A stretch of DNA of 48,401 nucleotides from an uncultured Saprospiraceae bacterium (GTDB lineage: Bacteria; Bacteroidota; Bacteroidia; Chitinophagales; Saprospiraceae): contig CALFBG010000189.1 of assembly GCA_937951685.1 (NCBI GenBank), positions 1 to 48,401 on the forward strand, in the 5' to 3' direction. The notes beneath the pieces were generated by a model. It did no database searches and was not told the origin of the DNA. It was given only the letters and a program-made list of their open reading frames with translations. The position numbers and the translations under genes were made by a program. Positions 8,982 through 18,196 of the stretch are shown here, piece after piece. The stretch's first letter is position 1. Each line of letters opens with the position of its first letter.

Positions 8982-9388
8982 TACAAGTGATTTAAGTTAG
9001 CAATAATATAAAAAGCATAGAAGTAAAGTTACTTCTAGTAATAGCAAAATGAAGTAAAGGTTTGATCTATTAGGTGCGGTTTAATTTATTTTAAAAGAAG
9101 ACCAGTTCTAGCTCCAACTTCAAGTATAAAATATTGTAGAAAGGAAGTAGCTTTTAAAAACGCGAGGGATTTATACTAGCACCAAATTCAAGCTTTACGA
9201 GAATAGTAAAATAGCGTAATTGTATCGTTTGAAATGGTAGAAAGAGGAAAAATTAAGTGTACGAAAACTAAATTGTCTTCGTACACTTAAGGATGGGTTA
9301 TTTTAAAAAATATCTATAGCGATCTTTTTTAAGTAACCAGATATTTGAATTAGTAACAAGGGTGTAAGACACGATGTTACTAAAGCAA
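8982..9388. other. Gene-free stretch between T9SS paralogs 2 and 3
   Basis: 407 bp. It contains the terminator hairpin of paralog 3 (9251-9290) and presumably the promoter of paralog 2. Apart from the hairpin I see nothing in it. Confidence 0.5.
9246..9290 (-). terminator. Probable terminator of T9SS paralog 3
   Basis: Perfect 13-bp arms TTAAGTGTACGAA (9253-9265) and TTCGTACACTTAA (9278-9290) enclose a 12-nt loop. On the minus strand the stem is followed by a T run, about 100 bp after the stop at 9389. Confidence 0.7.
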
Positions 9389-11857
9389 TTACTTTTGGAT
9401 TACAAATCTTTCAGTTTTGCTTCCTTCGTTAGTTCTAACGGTAAGGAAGTAAGTACCTACTGGGAATTGTTTTACATCAATAGTAACGGTTTCATTTTGA
9501 ATTTGGCCGTAATCTTTTTGTAAAAGTAATTTACCCGTTAAATCTGTAATTTCTAACATTAATTGATTTGCTGGATCTACTAAATCAAGTTGTACGTTTA
9601 ATACGTTACTTACTGGATTAGGGAATAAACGAACTGAGTTATCTGCAGAAAGTAAATCTTTCGTAGATACTAAGTCTTCTTCGATGTTCATTCTCATGAT
9701 CGCCGCAGGACTATCAGATGCAGAAAGTGCCGTGAATGCTTCTGTAGTTGCCGTAGCTCCTTCTCCAATGAACGATCCGTATCTTGGTGTAGCCAGTTCA
9801 TTTTGTCTTAAGATTGTTGCACTGTAGTTGATGTCTTCATTTACTTGCCAGAAAACGAAAGAACCCGTACCTGGTGTTGGGTGAACCACTTGACCCATGA
9901 TTAAGTAATCTCCACCGTCTTCAAAGTGAATGTGCTCATCTCCTGGGTTTGCGATATTAGTGAATGCAGAAGCAGGAATAGTAATCAAGTTATTTTCTTC
10001 GTTTCCAATTAAAGTGTAAGAAGCGAATGCAATTTGCTCTCTGTCATCTAATCCAATTGAATCTCTAGCATCAATGTTAAGCTTGTAAACGTAAAGGTTG
10101 ATAAATCGACCTGCTACGCTGGCAGAATCTGACAAGTCTGGTGCCGCAAAACCACCGTAAGTAAGACCGAAAGTTACATCTTGTAAGTAATAGTTACCAC
10201 CGTTAGGAAGGTGATAGTGATTACCAATCATGTAAGAATCATCACCTGAGTTAGCGTTATTCGCATCGAATACGTTATATCGGAAACTCTGAGTAGCTGG
10301 ACCTGTTTCTTTTGCGAACAAGCTATTTGTTACTTCGAAGCTAAACTCCTGTGCGTTATCATTAAGATCTGCATCCGTAGAATCAGCAGTTACAGAATAT
10401 ACTCCACTGTAAGTTGCAGGAGTTGCAGGAGGAGTATAAGTAAGATCAAATAACTGGTTTTCTGCTAAAGAGTCAGCAGTGATCATACCATAGTCTTTAT
10501 CTTCACTGTATACAACTGTACCAGAAGCATCATCTGTAATCGTTACATTAAGATTAACGTTAGATTGTGTTGCAGAACCGATATTTTCAATATCTGCTAA
10601 GAAACCAAAGCTTTCAATTTGAGAAGCAGGTGTGCTATAGTTTAAGGCTCTAGCAAAGAAAGGATTAGTTCTCATGTTGTGAGGCTCTGCTTGTACTAAC
10701 TTCACGTTGTCAATAATCCAGTAGTAGAAATCACATTGCCATTGGAATTTGATTTTTACTGCAGGTTGACCTGCAATTTCAACAGGAATCTTTACTTGGA
10801 CGATATTGTCTCTTGGTGGCGTTGTTGTTGTCGCTGAGTTGATATCTAAGTCACCATTTAAGGTAAAAGGACCTTCCCAAGTAGCACCATCATCGATACT
10901 AACCGAGTAAGAAGCCCAAACACCGTCTGCACCACCAGCATTAGGGTTCAAACGTTGTACTCTTTGTGTAAACTGTAAAGAAAGGATATCAGAAATACCA
11001 GATAAATCAAGTGTTGGAGAAATTAACTCCGCATCAATATCTTGGTAAGTAGCACCAATCGTATCTGGGTTACCAGTTTGGTAAGTTTGGTACCAACCCG
11101 CTGGCATTCCTACCGAACCACCACAAGCAGAAGTAGGATGAGCGATGCTTTGTGTACCTCCACCGAAAGTACTGAATACACCATCTGCAGCGTATATCCA
11201 TTCGTGTGGTTCGTTGTTTCCAATTGGAGAGCTAGAGTTAGCTAAGCTAGTCCAACCGTTTAAACCATTGTTGAAATCTTCTTCGTAGTATACGATTTCA
11301 GCAGGTCCAGTACTCATACCTGGAACTTCAAATGCTCCAATTCGGAAAGTACCTGCACCAGCATCAAAAACGCCTGGTGACCAAATTCTCACTAAGTAAG
11401 TTTCATTTGGAGCTAAACAACCTGAAGGGATGTTCATGAAATCAACACCAGGGGCATCAGAGAAACAGTTAATTGGTGCATTGGATGGATCACAATCGTT
11501 TGTGTATACAGCCATTCCGTTGTTTACTAAGTCTCCGTTAGCACCAGTATATTCTAATTGTACAGTAATACCACCGCCTGGAACTTCTGCTCCTAAGGTA
11601 AAAGAAAACCATACATCATCTCGGAACCAACCACCAGAACAAACCGATGGGGCAGGTAGACCTAATGCATCTACCGTTCCTACAGTAGTACCATCTATGA
11701 AAACGATACTTGCTTCGTCCGGAGCTAAAGTCATTGCCGTCGGTGCGTCGCAATTATCATTTGCCGGTTGGGCATAAGAAATAATTGAAAAACCTAGGAT
11801 CAGACTTAAGGTTAGTAAGATCTTAGATTTATTAATGGGTAAAAAGTAAAAATTCAT
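9389..11857 (-). CDS. T9SS-exported choice-of-anchor-J protein with extra N-terminal domain, paralog 3
   Basis: The start chosen is ATG at 11857 (MNFYFLPINKSK); a GTG lies 6 bp upstream in frame. The product is 822 residues with a signal peptide ending near ISYAQ. Unlike its two paralogs it has an added N-terminal beta domain (PANDNCDAPTAM ... VWFSFTLG ... YLVRIWSPG, about 30-170) resembling pre-peptidase/PPC-type domains. Then comes an anchor-J domain (EIVYYEEDFNNGLNGWTSL), the shared Ig-like part (ASQIESFGFLADIENIG), the core NVFDANNANSGDDSYMIGNHYH and MGQVVHPTPGTG, and a T9SS sorting domain (VRLFPNPVSNVLNVQL ... RFVIQK). It should be surface-attached or released. Confidence 0.88.
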   Translation of the reverse strand: MNFYFLPINKSKILLTLSLILGFSIISYAQPANDNCDAPTAMTLAPDEASIVFIDGTTVGTVDALGLPAPSVCSGGWFRDDVWFSFTLGAEVPGGGITVQLEYTGANGDLVNNGMAVYTNDCDPSNAPINCFSDAPGVDFMNIPSGCLAPNETYLVRIWSPGVFDAGAGTFRIGAFEVPGMSTGPAEIVYYEEDFNNGLNGWTSLANSSSPIGNNEPHEWIYAADGVFSTFGGGTQSIAHPTSACGGSVGMPAGWYQTYQTGNPDTIGATYQDIDAELISPTLDLSGISDILSLQFTQRVQRLNPNAGGADGVWASYSVSIDDGATWEGPFTLNGDLDINSATTTTPPRDNIVQVKIPVEIAGQPAVKIKFQWQCDFYYWIIDNVKLVQAEPHNMRTNPFFARALNYSTPASQIESFGFLADIENIGSATQSNVNLNVTITDDASGTVVYSEDKDYGMITADSLAENQLFDLTYTPPATPATYSGVYSVTADSTDADLNDNAQEFSFEVTNSLFAKETGPATQSFRYNVFDANNANSGDDSYMIGNHYHLPNGGNYYLQDVTFGLTYGGFAAPDLSDSASVAGRFINLYVYKLNIDARDSIGLDDREQIAFASYTLIGNEENNLITIPASAFTNIANPGDEHIHFEDGGDYLIMGQVVHPTPGTGSFVFWQVNEDINYSATILRQNELATPRYGSFIGEGATATTEAFTALSASDSPAAIMRMNIEEDLVSTKDLLSADNSVRLFPNPVSNVLNVQLDLVDPANQLMLEITDLTGKLLLQKDYGQIQNETVTIDVKQFPVGTYFLTVRTNEGSKTERFVIQK

Positions 11858-12270
11858 AAGCACTAAATATTTAAGTTAAGGAATTTATTATAGAACTTGT
11901 TTTAAAAATATGAATCTGAGTAGCGATCGTTTGAAAAAACTGAACGGTGTCAGGAACACAAGGTATATTTATTAATAGATTTTTTAATAGAATGCCCTGA
12001 TTGGTTCGATCGCTTGTGTATACTTGTGTGTAATAATTTGACTTAATCTTTGTTTTGCTATTTTATCAAAACTAATTTAGACAGACTTTGTTCAAAACTA
12101 ACTTTGGCAAAGTAAAATTAAGGAAAAAAATCATATTTAAAACTAAAAATTACCCGAAGAAGTCGTTTGCTAAACAAAACTTGTCAAATTAATAATTGAT
12201 AAATATATTATTATTCGCATAACTAACGCTAAATAAGAGAATTACACTTATTCTAACCAGCGAAAGCTGC
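11858..12270. other. Upstream region of T9SS paralog 3
   Basis: About 413 bp, AT-rich, with no supported gene. It carries a candidate Bacteroidota promoter at 12067-12096 on the minus strand (listed separately). I saw no terminator hairpin for the gene at 12271. Confidence 0.45.
12067..12096 (-). promoter_or_regulatory. Candidate Bacteroidota primary-sigma promoter for T9SS paralog 3
   Basis: On the minus strand TTTG (12096-12093) is followed after 18 nt by TAGTTTTG (12074-12067), matching the Bacteroidota -33 TTTG / -7 TAnnTTTG consensus. The two boxes are themselves copies of TTAGTTTTG. The implied leader would be about 200 nt, which is long, so confidence is limited. Confidence 0.4.
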
Positions 12271-13263
12271 CTAATTAATTTGAAAATGGCGATCGAATTC
12301 TTTTTTGAGTTGTGCCTTGTGAACTGGAACGACACCTACGCGTTCACATACTTGTCCTCCTGCTAAATTTGCTAAAAAGGACACTTCTTTCATATCTAAC
12401 GATAAAGCTAAACCAAGTGCTGCTACGCTGATTACGGTATCTCCTGCGCCACAAACATCTGCGATGTTTCTAGCTTGTGTAGGGATAATGGTTGCCTTTT
12501 CTTGATCGTGAAGGAATAAACCTTTCTCTGATAAGGTAATCAAGGTATACTTATTTTCCAAGTGACGATGAATATAATTTGCAGCTTCTGTTAGGGAGCT
12601 TACATTTGTATGTACTTCAAGTGGAATATTTTGTCGTACTTCTTTTAAATTGGGCTTAAATAGTGTAACATTTTTATAAGCCAAAAAGTTTTGATTTTTA
12701 GGGTCTACTGCGGTAGGAATATTGTGCTGCTGTGCAATTTGAATAATGGTTTGAATGACTTTTGGCGTCAAAACGCCCTTGTTGTAGTCTTGAAACAAGA
12801 TGACATCAATCTTTTTTGTTGTCAAAATACCTTGAACTAAGCGGAGAAAATCAGCTTCTTCATTTGCCGAAAGGGCAAAGTTATCTTCTCGATCTACGCG
12901 CAACATTTGTTGGCTTTGGGCAATGACTCTAGTTTTTACGGTAGTCATTCGTTCTTTTGAAAAATGAATTCCAAGGTCGGATAAGTCGTTTTTAGGGAGC
13001 AAATCCATGAAAACTGCCGTATTTTCATCTTGACCAATGACGCTACAGAGGTAGGGCGTGGCACCGAGTGCTTTGATATTAAGCGCTACATTGGCTGCAC
13101 CTCCTAGACGATTGTCGGTACTATGGAATTTGACGACGGGAACGGGAGCTTCTGGTGAAATTCTATCTACGCTTCCTCGTAAATAACGATCGATCATCAC
13201 ATCTCCTACAACTAAAACTTGGAGTTGATTGAAATCTTCAAATATTTTGCTTGAGTTGATCAT
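12271..13263 (-). CDS. hldA: D-glycero-beta-D-manno-heptose-7-phosphate kinase (PfkB family)
   Basis: The 330-residue ribokinase-fold protein matches the kinase half of HldE/RfaE. It would phosphorylate heptose-7-phosphate at C1 for ADP-heptose, an LPS core precursor. Signatures are the N-terminal VLVVGDVMIDRYLRGSVDRISPEAPVP split, NRLGGAANVALN (substrate glycines), DYNKGVLT, VDPKNQNF and the C-terminal CGAGDTV with catalytic base D275. The adenylyltransferase half of bifunctional HldE is absent, so this is a stand-alone kinase (HldA/RfaE1-type). Its neighbour on the same strand is the Kdo transferase gene, consistent with LPS core synthesis; a gap of about 180 bp separates them. Confidence 0.82.
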   Translation of the reverse strand: MINSSKIFEDFNQLQVLVVGDVMIDRYLRGSVDRISPEAPVPVVKFHSTDNRLGGAANVALNIKALGATPYLCSVIGQDENTAVFMDLLPKNDLSDLGIHFSKERMTTVKTRVIAQSQQMLRVDREDNFALSANEEADFLRLVQGILTTKKIDVILFQDYNKGVLTPKVIQTIIQIAQQHNIPTAVDPKNQNFLAYKNVTLFKPNLKEVRQNIPLEVHTNVSSLTEAANYIHRHLENKYTLITLSEKGLFLHDQEKATIIPTQARNIADVCGAGDTVISVAALGLALSLDMKEVSFLANLAGGQVCERVGVVPVHKAQLKKEFDRHFQIN

Positions 13264-13444
13264 ATGATTGAAGTTCTTTTTGGACTTCGTAGCAGCACTA
13301 CGGAGGAGAAAAAAGCTGAAAAGTTGGCTGAAAAGATCAAATTATAAACATTTTTAGCATTTTTAAACAACTTCGTTGATAAGCGCACAAATTTAGGTAT
13401 AGATGAATGGATTTTTAAATTTTCCTGTTCTTTTTTTGTGAGTT

Positions 13445-14692
13445 TTAGTTTGGGAGCCCTAAAACAGCTTGGATTTTTAGCATGATTTGCTGGGTAGCTC
13501 CTTGGTTTTCTTGCAAAAATAGTTTGGCTTGTTTGGAAGCGGCGCGATAATGTTCAGCCTTCCCCAACCATGCTAACCGCTCAGCGAAGTCTTCCGGTTT
13601 GTCAATCGAAAAGGCAGCTTGCCGTTCAATCAATCGAATTGCTTCTTCAAATTTCTCATATTTAGGACCAAAAATAACGGGTAAGCCAAAAGCAATTGGT
13701 TCTAAAGTATTGTGAATCCCTTTGCCAAAACCACCACCAATGTAGGCGATTTGACCGTATTGATATAAGGCGGAGAGCATCCCAATATTATCAATAATGA
13801 GTACGCGATAATTGGCAACCGTGGCTTGTTGGGCTTGAGAATACCGACAAACTTTTAGACGAAGGCGACTTTCTAGTGCAGCAAGCTTCGTCGGATTAAT
13901 TTCGTGTGGTGCAATAATAAATTTTGTTGACGTAGCGATACTGTGATTGAGAAAGGGGAGGAAAACTTTTTCGTCGGCTTCCCAAGTACTTCCTAAAACG
14001 ATGACTTGATGTCCTTCCGCAAAATTGGCAACGAGGGGAAAGGTTTTGGCATTACGAGGAATTTCAATCACTCGGTCAATTCTAGTATCGCCACTAATTG
14101 TGAGGTTTTTTATACCAATATCTCTTAACAGTTGAGCGGAACGCGCATTTTGGACAAAAATATGTTGAAAATGAAAAAGCATCTTTCGGAAAAGACCACC
14201 GTAGGGTTTAAAGAAAGACTGATCGGGTCGAAAAATGGCAGAGATCAAAAAACAGGGAATGCCTTTTTGGTGTAAAGTCGCAAGATAATAGTACCAGAAT
14301 TCATATTTCACAAATACGACTAAGCGGGGTTGCAGCAGTTCGATCCATCGTTTTGCGTTGTGCGGTGTATCAACGGGAAGGTAATCAATATAATCTGCGA
14401 GGGGATACTCCTTGCGAATTTCGTAGCCAGAGGGTGAGAAAAAACTCAGAAAGATTTTGCAATGTGGATATTGTGCTTTCAGCTTTTCGATGAGTGGTCG
14501 ACCTTGTTCAAATTCGCCGAGAGAGGCACAATGAATCCAGATAAGATCTTGGTCTTTTGCTATTTTTTGGTGGAGGCGCTTCCAGATACCTTTTCTGCCA
14601 TCTACCCACATCCGGGCTTTGGGTAGGAAGAATGCTGCCAGTTGAATTCCCCAATGATAGAGTTGGATGGCAAGCCGATAAATAAAAAGCAT
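13445..14692 (-). CDS. waaA: 3-deoxy-D-manno-octulosonic acid (Kdo) transferase
   Basis: The start is set at ATG 14692 (MLFIYRLAIQLYHWG); the longer frame begins with TTG at 14713. The 415-residue GT-B glycosyltransferase adds Kdo to lipid A at the inner face of the cytoplasmic membrane. An N-terminal hydrophobic anchor (about residues 1-25) is followed by family motifs IWIHCASLGEFEQGRPLIE, KYEFWYYY, GDTRIDRV, VLGSTWEADE, IAPHEI and the nucleotide-sugar site GGGFGKGIHNTLEPIAFGLPVIFGP. Length is normal for WaaA/KdtA. It precedes the heptose kinase gene on the same strand. Confidence 0.92.
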   Translation of the reverse strand: MLFIYRLAIQLYHWGIQLAAFFLPKARMWVDGRKGIWKRLHQKIAKDQDLIWIHCASLGEFEQGRPLIEKLKAQYPHCKIFLSFFSPSGYEIRKEYPLADYIDYLPVDTPHNAKRWIELLQPRLVVFVKYEFWYYYLATLHQKGIPCFLISAIFRPDQSFFKPYGGLFRKMLFHFQHIFVQNARSAQLLRDIGIKNLTISGDTRIDRVIEIPRNAKTFPLVANFAEGHQVIVLGSTWEADEKVFLPFLNHSIATSTKFIIAPHEINPTKLAALESRLRLKVCRYSQAQQATVANYRVLIIDNIGMLSALYQYGQIAYIGGGFGKGIHNTLEPIAFGLPVIFGPKYEKFEEAIRLIERQAAFSIDKPEDFAERLAWLGKAEHYRAASKQAKLFLQENQGATQQIMLKIQAVLGLPN

Positions 14693-14772
14693 AGTAAGGT
14701 TTGGTAAAGCCAAGGCATCTGTAGTTATGCATTGGCGGGTAGTGATCTAGGATATTGAGTGTGCTAATAAAT

Positions 14773-15534
14773 TTAGTAAAACTTTGTATCTGGATCTTCA
14801 CCGATGTAGAAGGGAAGCGTCCAGCCAATTTTGATTCCATTCAACAAATCAGTCCGTTTTCGATCATCTTTCCTCATCATTTGAAAATCAAAATCACGTC
14901 GACTTTCGGTAAAGGCTTGTGTAAATTCGAAACCGATGGTGAGGTTGACTCGGCGATTTTTGCTTAAATATTGGTATCCGATGAATTGATTAAGTGCGAG
15001 GCCGTTGGAAAGTCGGTCGTAGCCCTTAACGTAAATGTCGTCGATTTGAATGACGGATCGAGTATCATCTAGGACTCTAATTTTATGTTGCATAAATCCT
15101 GCACCTACGGTTAGTCGAATCCCGGAACGTCGATTAGAGGCAGACAGTGGAAATAGTTTACCGATAGAACCACCAAGGTAAAAACCGCCTTCTCGGAGTT
15201 GCACTTGAGCAAAGGTACGATTGTTTCCAATGATCTGATTGTCTGAGCCGCGCAAGCCGATCAAGACATCTTCTTTAACAGTATTACCAAAGAAATAAAA
15301 GCTTTCGACGCCTAAAATAATATTGTGTTTTCCGGTCATATATTCTACGCCACCACCGATTGCACCACTAGAGCCGAAACGATTAACTAAATCGCCAGCA
15401 GGAATTTGGTAGGCATAGGTAATATTTATAAGCAAAGCGCCACCTACATTATCTTTCTCTGATGGTTGGGCGGAGAGGAAAAATAGACAAGAACAAAAAA
15501 ATAGGAGTAAGGGTATTCTTTTTTGCATCAGCAT
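14773..15534 (-). CDS. Outer-membrane beta-barrel protein of unknown function
   Basis: 253 residues with a signal peptide (about residues 1-22, MQKRIPLLLFFCSCLFFLSAQ). Either ATG at 15534 or at 15528 could start it. The mature part alternates hydrophobic and polar residues in glycine-rich strands (GGGVEYMTGKHNIILGVESFYF, GIRLTVGAGFMQHKIRV, VNLTIGFEFTQAF) and ends in an aromatic residue (KFY), all typical of an outer-membrane barrel. No specific transporter motif is visible. It lies 80 bp upstream of waaA in the same orientation. Confidence 0.65.
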   Translation of the reverse strand: MLMQKRIPLLLFFCSCLFFLSAQPSEKDNVGGALLINITYAYQIPAGDLVNRFGSSGAIGGGVEYMTGKHNIILGVESFYFFGNTVKEDVLIGLRGSDNQIIGNNRTFAQVQLREGGFYLGGSIGKLFPLSASNRRSGIRLTVGAGFMQHKIRVLDDTRSVIQIDDIYVKGYDRLSNGLALNQFIGYQYLSKNRRVNLTIGFEFTQAFTESRRDFDFQMMRKDDRKRTDLLNGIKIGWTLPFYIGEDPDTKFY

Positions 15535-15984
15535 TTTCTTTTATAGTATTTACTTAATGGCGACGCAGTATGCGAAACACAAGCAAAGACAGCCTTTTAA
15601 ATATATGATTGGCAGTTTTGATAAACGAAAGAACTTCTACCTTTAATAACGAGTAGAAAGTAGAAAATGTCTAGTCGATTGGCTAAAGAAAGCAGCTAAA
15701 GGCTCAATTTTGCCTAAAAAGTATCTTATAACATCGCAATTATTGCAAAATTAAACATTTTAAGCGATCCTTTTAAGTCTCAAGGCAATTTTGTCTTAGT
15801 AATCTTACTGTATTTCGTCTTGCTATTTAGCAAAAGAAATAATTGCGACGCGCTTAACGTTAGCTTTTACGGAAAGCATTCGTGGTGTGTAATTTTTTGT
15901 GCAGTTGGAAAGCAGCAGAATTCTACCGAAAGTTGACAATAGTTTTAGAAAAAGAAATTATCTTTGTGGTCTAAATATAGAAAG
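15535..15984. other. Divergent intergenic region before the sugar-nucleotide cassette
   Basis: About 450 bp between a leftward barrel gene and the rightward aminotransferase. It holds the promoter at 15933-15966. Nothing else is recognisable. Confidence 0.5.
15933..15966 (+). promoter_or_regulatory. Promoter of the aminotransferase gene; decides its start codon
   Basis: TTG at 15933-15935 and a perfect TATCTTTG (-7 box TAnnTTTG) at 15959-15966 are 23 nt apart, within the range reported for Bacteroidota. Because the -7 box overlaps the TTG at 15964, translation cannot start there; the ATG at 15985, about 12 nt after the expected transcription start, is favoured. Confidence 0.6.
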
Positions 15985-17121
15985 ATGAATAAGATACAAA
16001 TGGTTGATTTACAGACGCAATATCAACGAATTAAAGCGGAAGTAGATCAAGGAATTGGCGATGTCCTGAATAGTTGTCAATTTATCAATGGAACTGCGGT
16101 AAAAGAATTTACTAAAAACTTAAAGACTTATTTGGGCGCCAAACACGTCATTCCCTGTGGAAATGGAACGGATGCCTTGCAAATTGCTTTGATGGCATTG
16201 GACTTACAACCGGGGGATGAGGTGATCACGACGCCTTTTACTTTTGTGGCTACGGCGGAAGTGATTGCTTTATTAAAACTAAAGCCGGTCTTCGTTGACG
16301 TTCATGCGGATACTTTCAATATGGATGAAACCAAATTGGAAGCGGTGATTACGGCGCGCACAAAATGTATTATTCCGGTGCATTTATTTGGGCAGTGCTG
16401 TAATATGGAAAAAATCATGCAAATTGCGGCGGCGCATCAATTATACGTCGTTGAGGATAATGCACAAGCCATTGGAGCAGATTATCATTATTCGGATGGT
16501 CGAGTTTGCAAGAGTGGAACGATGGGACACATTGGGACGACTTCTTTCTTTCCGTCTAAAAACTTGGGTTGTTACGGAGATGGCGGTGCCATTTTTACTC
16601 AAGATGATGTATTAGGGAAGAAAATACAAGTTATTGCGAACCATGGTTCTAGTGTGCGATATTATCACGATGAAATTGGCGTAAACTCTCGCTTGGATTC
16701 GGTTCAAGCAGCGGTATTGGACGTTAAATTGAAACACTTAGATGATTATGGTCGTGCTCGAAAAAAAGGAGCAGATTTTTATAATACGCATTTGGATTTG
16801 CCGGGGATTCAAACGCCTGTCATTGCACCATTTTCTACGCACGTTTTCCACCAGTATACCTTGATTATTGAAAATGACCGAGATCAGGTCAAAGATCACT
16901 TGACCGAAAAGGGAATTCCCACGGGCGTTTATTATCCGGTACCGTTACACTTACAAAAGGCTTATCGAGGAGATGGATACAAAATGGGTGATTTTCCAGT
17001 TTCGGAAGATTTGGCAAGAAAAGTGCTGTCTTTACCAATGCACACAGAGTTGAATGAAGAAATTCAACATTATATTATTGATGAAATTAAAAACGCAATT
17101 TTAGCATCGGTCAAATCGTAA
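15985..17121 (+). CDS. DegT/DnrJ/EryC1/StrS-family sugar aminotransferase
   Basis: A 378-residue PLP aminotransferase that would transfer an amino group from glutamate to a 3- or 4-keto NDP-sugar. The PLP lysine is K192 in FFPSKNLGCYGDGGA. Also visible are CGNGTDALQIAL (phosphate binding), TTPFTFVATAEV, PVHLFGQ and the stacking/acid segment VVEDNAQAIGADY (D158). The C-terminal HVFHQYTLI...GIPTGVYYPVPLHLQKAY is typical of the VioA/WbpE/FdtB group. A longer frame begins at TTG 15964, but the promoter box excludes it. It is followed by two SDR enzymes of nucleotide-sugar metabolism, so it likely serves surface glycan synthesis; the exact sugar cannot be read from sequence. Confidence 0.88.
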   Translation: MNKIQMVDLQTQYQRIKAEVDQGIGDVLNSCQFINGTAVKEFTKNLKTYLGAKHVIPCGNGTDALQIALMALDLQPGDEVITTPFTFVATAEVIALLKLKPVFVDVHADTFNMDETKLEAVITARTKCIIPVHLFGQCCNMEKIMQIAAAHQLYVVEDNAQAIGADYHYSDGRVCKSGTMGHIGTTSFFPSKNLGCYGDGGAIFTQDDVLGKKIQVIANHGSSVRYYHDEIGVNSRLDSVQAAVLDVKLKHLDDYGRARKKGADFYNTHLDLPGIQTPVIAPFSTHVFHQYTLIIENDRDQVKDHLTEKGIPTGVYYPVPLHLQKAYRGDGYKMGDFPVSEDLARKVLSLPMHTELNEEIQHYIIDEIKNAILASVKS

Positions 17122-17130
17122 ATTTCTCCA

Positions 17131-17169
17131 ACAACGACAACATTAGTTCGTTGTGGATTTTTATTTTTT
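17131..17169 (+). terminator. Weak possible terminator after the aminotransferase
   Basis: ACAACGA (17131-17137) pairs with TCGTTGT (17148-17154) around a 10-nt loop, followed by an interrupted T run (17157-17169). A 7-bp stem is short; it may attenuate rather than end transcription. Confidence 0.35.
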
Positions 17170-17190
17170 GCACCCAAATTTATATCTACT

Positions 17191-18132
17191 ATGAAACGAG
17201 TACTTATTACTGGAGCAGCCGGCTTTTTGGGCTCTCACCTTTGTGATCGATTTATTAAAGAAGGTTGCCACGTAATTGGAATGGATAATCTGATTACCGG
17301 AAATTTAGCAAACATTGAGCATTTATTCCCACTGAACGAATTTGAATACTATCACCACGATGTTTCCAAATTTGTACACGTACCTGGAGAATTAGATTAC
17401 ATCTTACACTTTGCTTCTCCTGCTAGTCCGATTGATTATTTACAAATGCCCATTCAGACGTTAAAAGTAGGTTCTTTAGGGACACACAATCTATTAGGTT
17501 TAGCCAAAGAGAAAAATTCTAGACTTTTAATTGCTTCTACTTCTGAAGTATACGGTGATCCATTGGAACATCCGCAGACGGAAGAGTATTGGGGAAATGT
17601 AAACCCGATTGGTCCCCGTGGTGTATACGACGAAGCAAAGCGTTTTCAAGAAGCGATTACGATGGCTTACCATACGTATCACGGTTTAGAGACTCGAATG
17701 GTTCGAATTTTTAATACTTACGGTCCGCGGATGCGGGTAGATGATGGTCGGGTATTACCGGCATTTTTCTCGCAAGCAAGTCGCGGAGAAGGATTAACGG
17801 TATTTGGTGACGGTTCGCAAACGCGTTCTTTTTGCTACGTTGATGATTTGGTGGAAGGAATTTATCGCTTGTTATTAAGTGATTACCATATGCCTGTCAA
17901 TATTGGAAATCCACACGAAGTAACCATTAAGGAATTTGGGGAAGAGGTGTTAGAGATGGTTGGCAATCCTGCGGCGAAATTAATTTATAAGAATTTACCA
18001 CAAGATGATCCAAAACGAAGACGACCGAATATTAGTAAAGCGAAGGAAGTCTTAGATTGGGAACCAACAATTTCCCGTGCGGAGGGCATGCGTCGGACGT
18101 ACGAATACTTTAAAAAAGTAGTTACCGTTTAA
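17191..18132 (+). CDS. UDP-glucuronate decarboxylase (UDP-xylose synthase)-like extended SDR
   Basis: The 313-residue extended SDR carries the NAD site [10 protein letters not shown] and catalytic residues STSEVYGDP (T117, S118, E119), Y146 and K150 (YDEAK). The run [28 protein letters not shown] and [10 protein letters not shown] are diagnostic of the UXS group, which oxidises UDP-glucuronate and decarboxylates it to UDP-xylose through a 4-keto intermediate. The C-terminal [18 protein letters not shown] segment ([14 protein letters not shown] here) is also typical. It begins 69 bp after the aminotransferase and is followed by rfbB, forming a sugar-nucleotide cassette for surface polysaccharide. 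Confidence 0.85.
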   Translation: MKRVLITGAAGFLGSHLCDRFIKEGCHVIGMDNLITGNLANIEHLFPLNEFEYYHHDVSKFVHVPGELDYILHFASPASPIDYLQMPIQTLKVGSLGTHNLLGLAKEKNSRLLIASTSEVYGDPLEHPQTEEYWGNVNPIGPRGVYDEAKRFQEAITMAYHTYHGLETRMVRIFNTYGPRMRVDDGRVLPAFFSQASRGEGLTVFGDGSQTRSFCYVDDLVEGIYRLLLSDYHMPVNIGNPHEVTIKEFGEEVLEMVGNPAAKLIYKNLPQDDPKRRRPNISKAKEVLDWEPTISRAEGMRRTYEYFKKVVTV

Positions 18133-18196
18133 GGGCATCAGCACGTTTGGCGGTTGAATTTTAAACCACTTCATTTTACTAAAACGCATATTGAAC

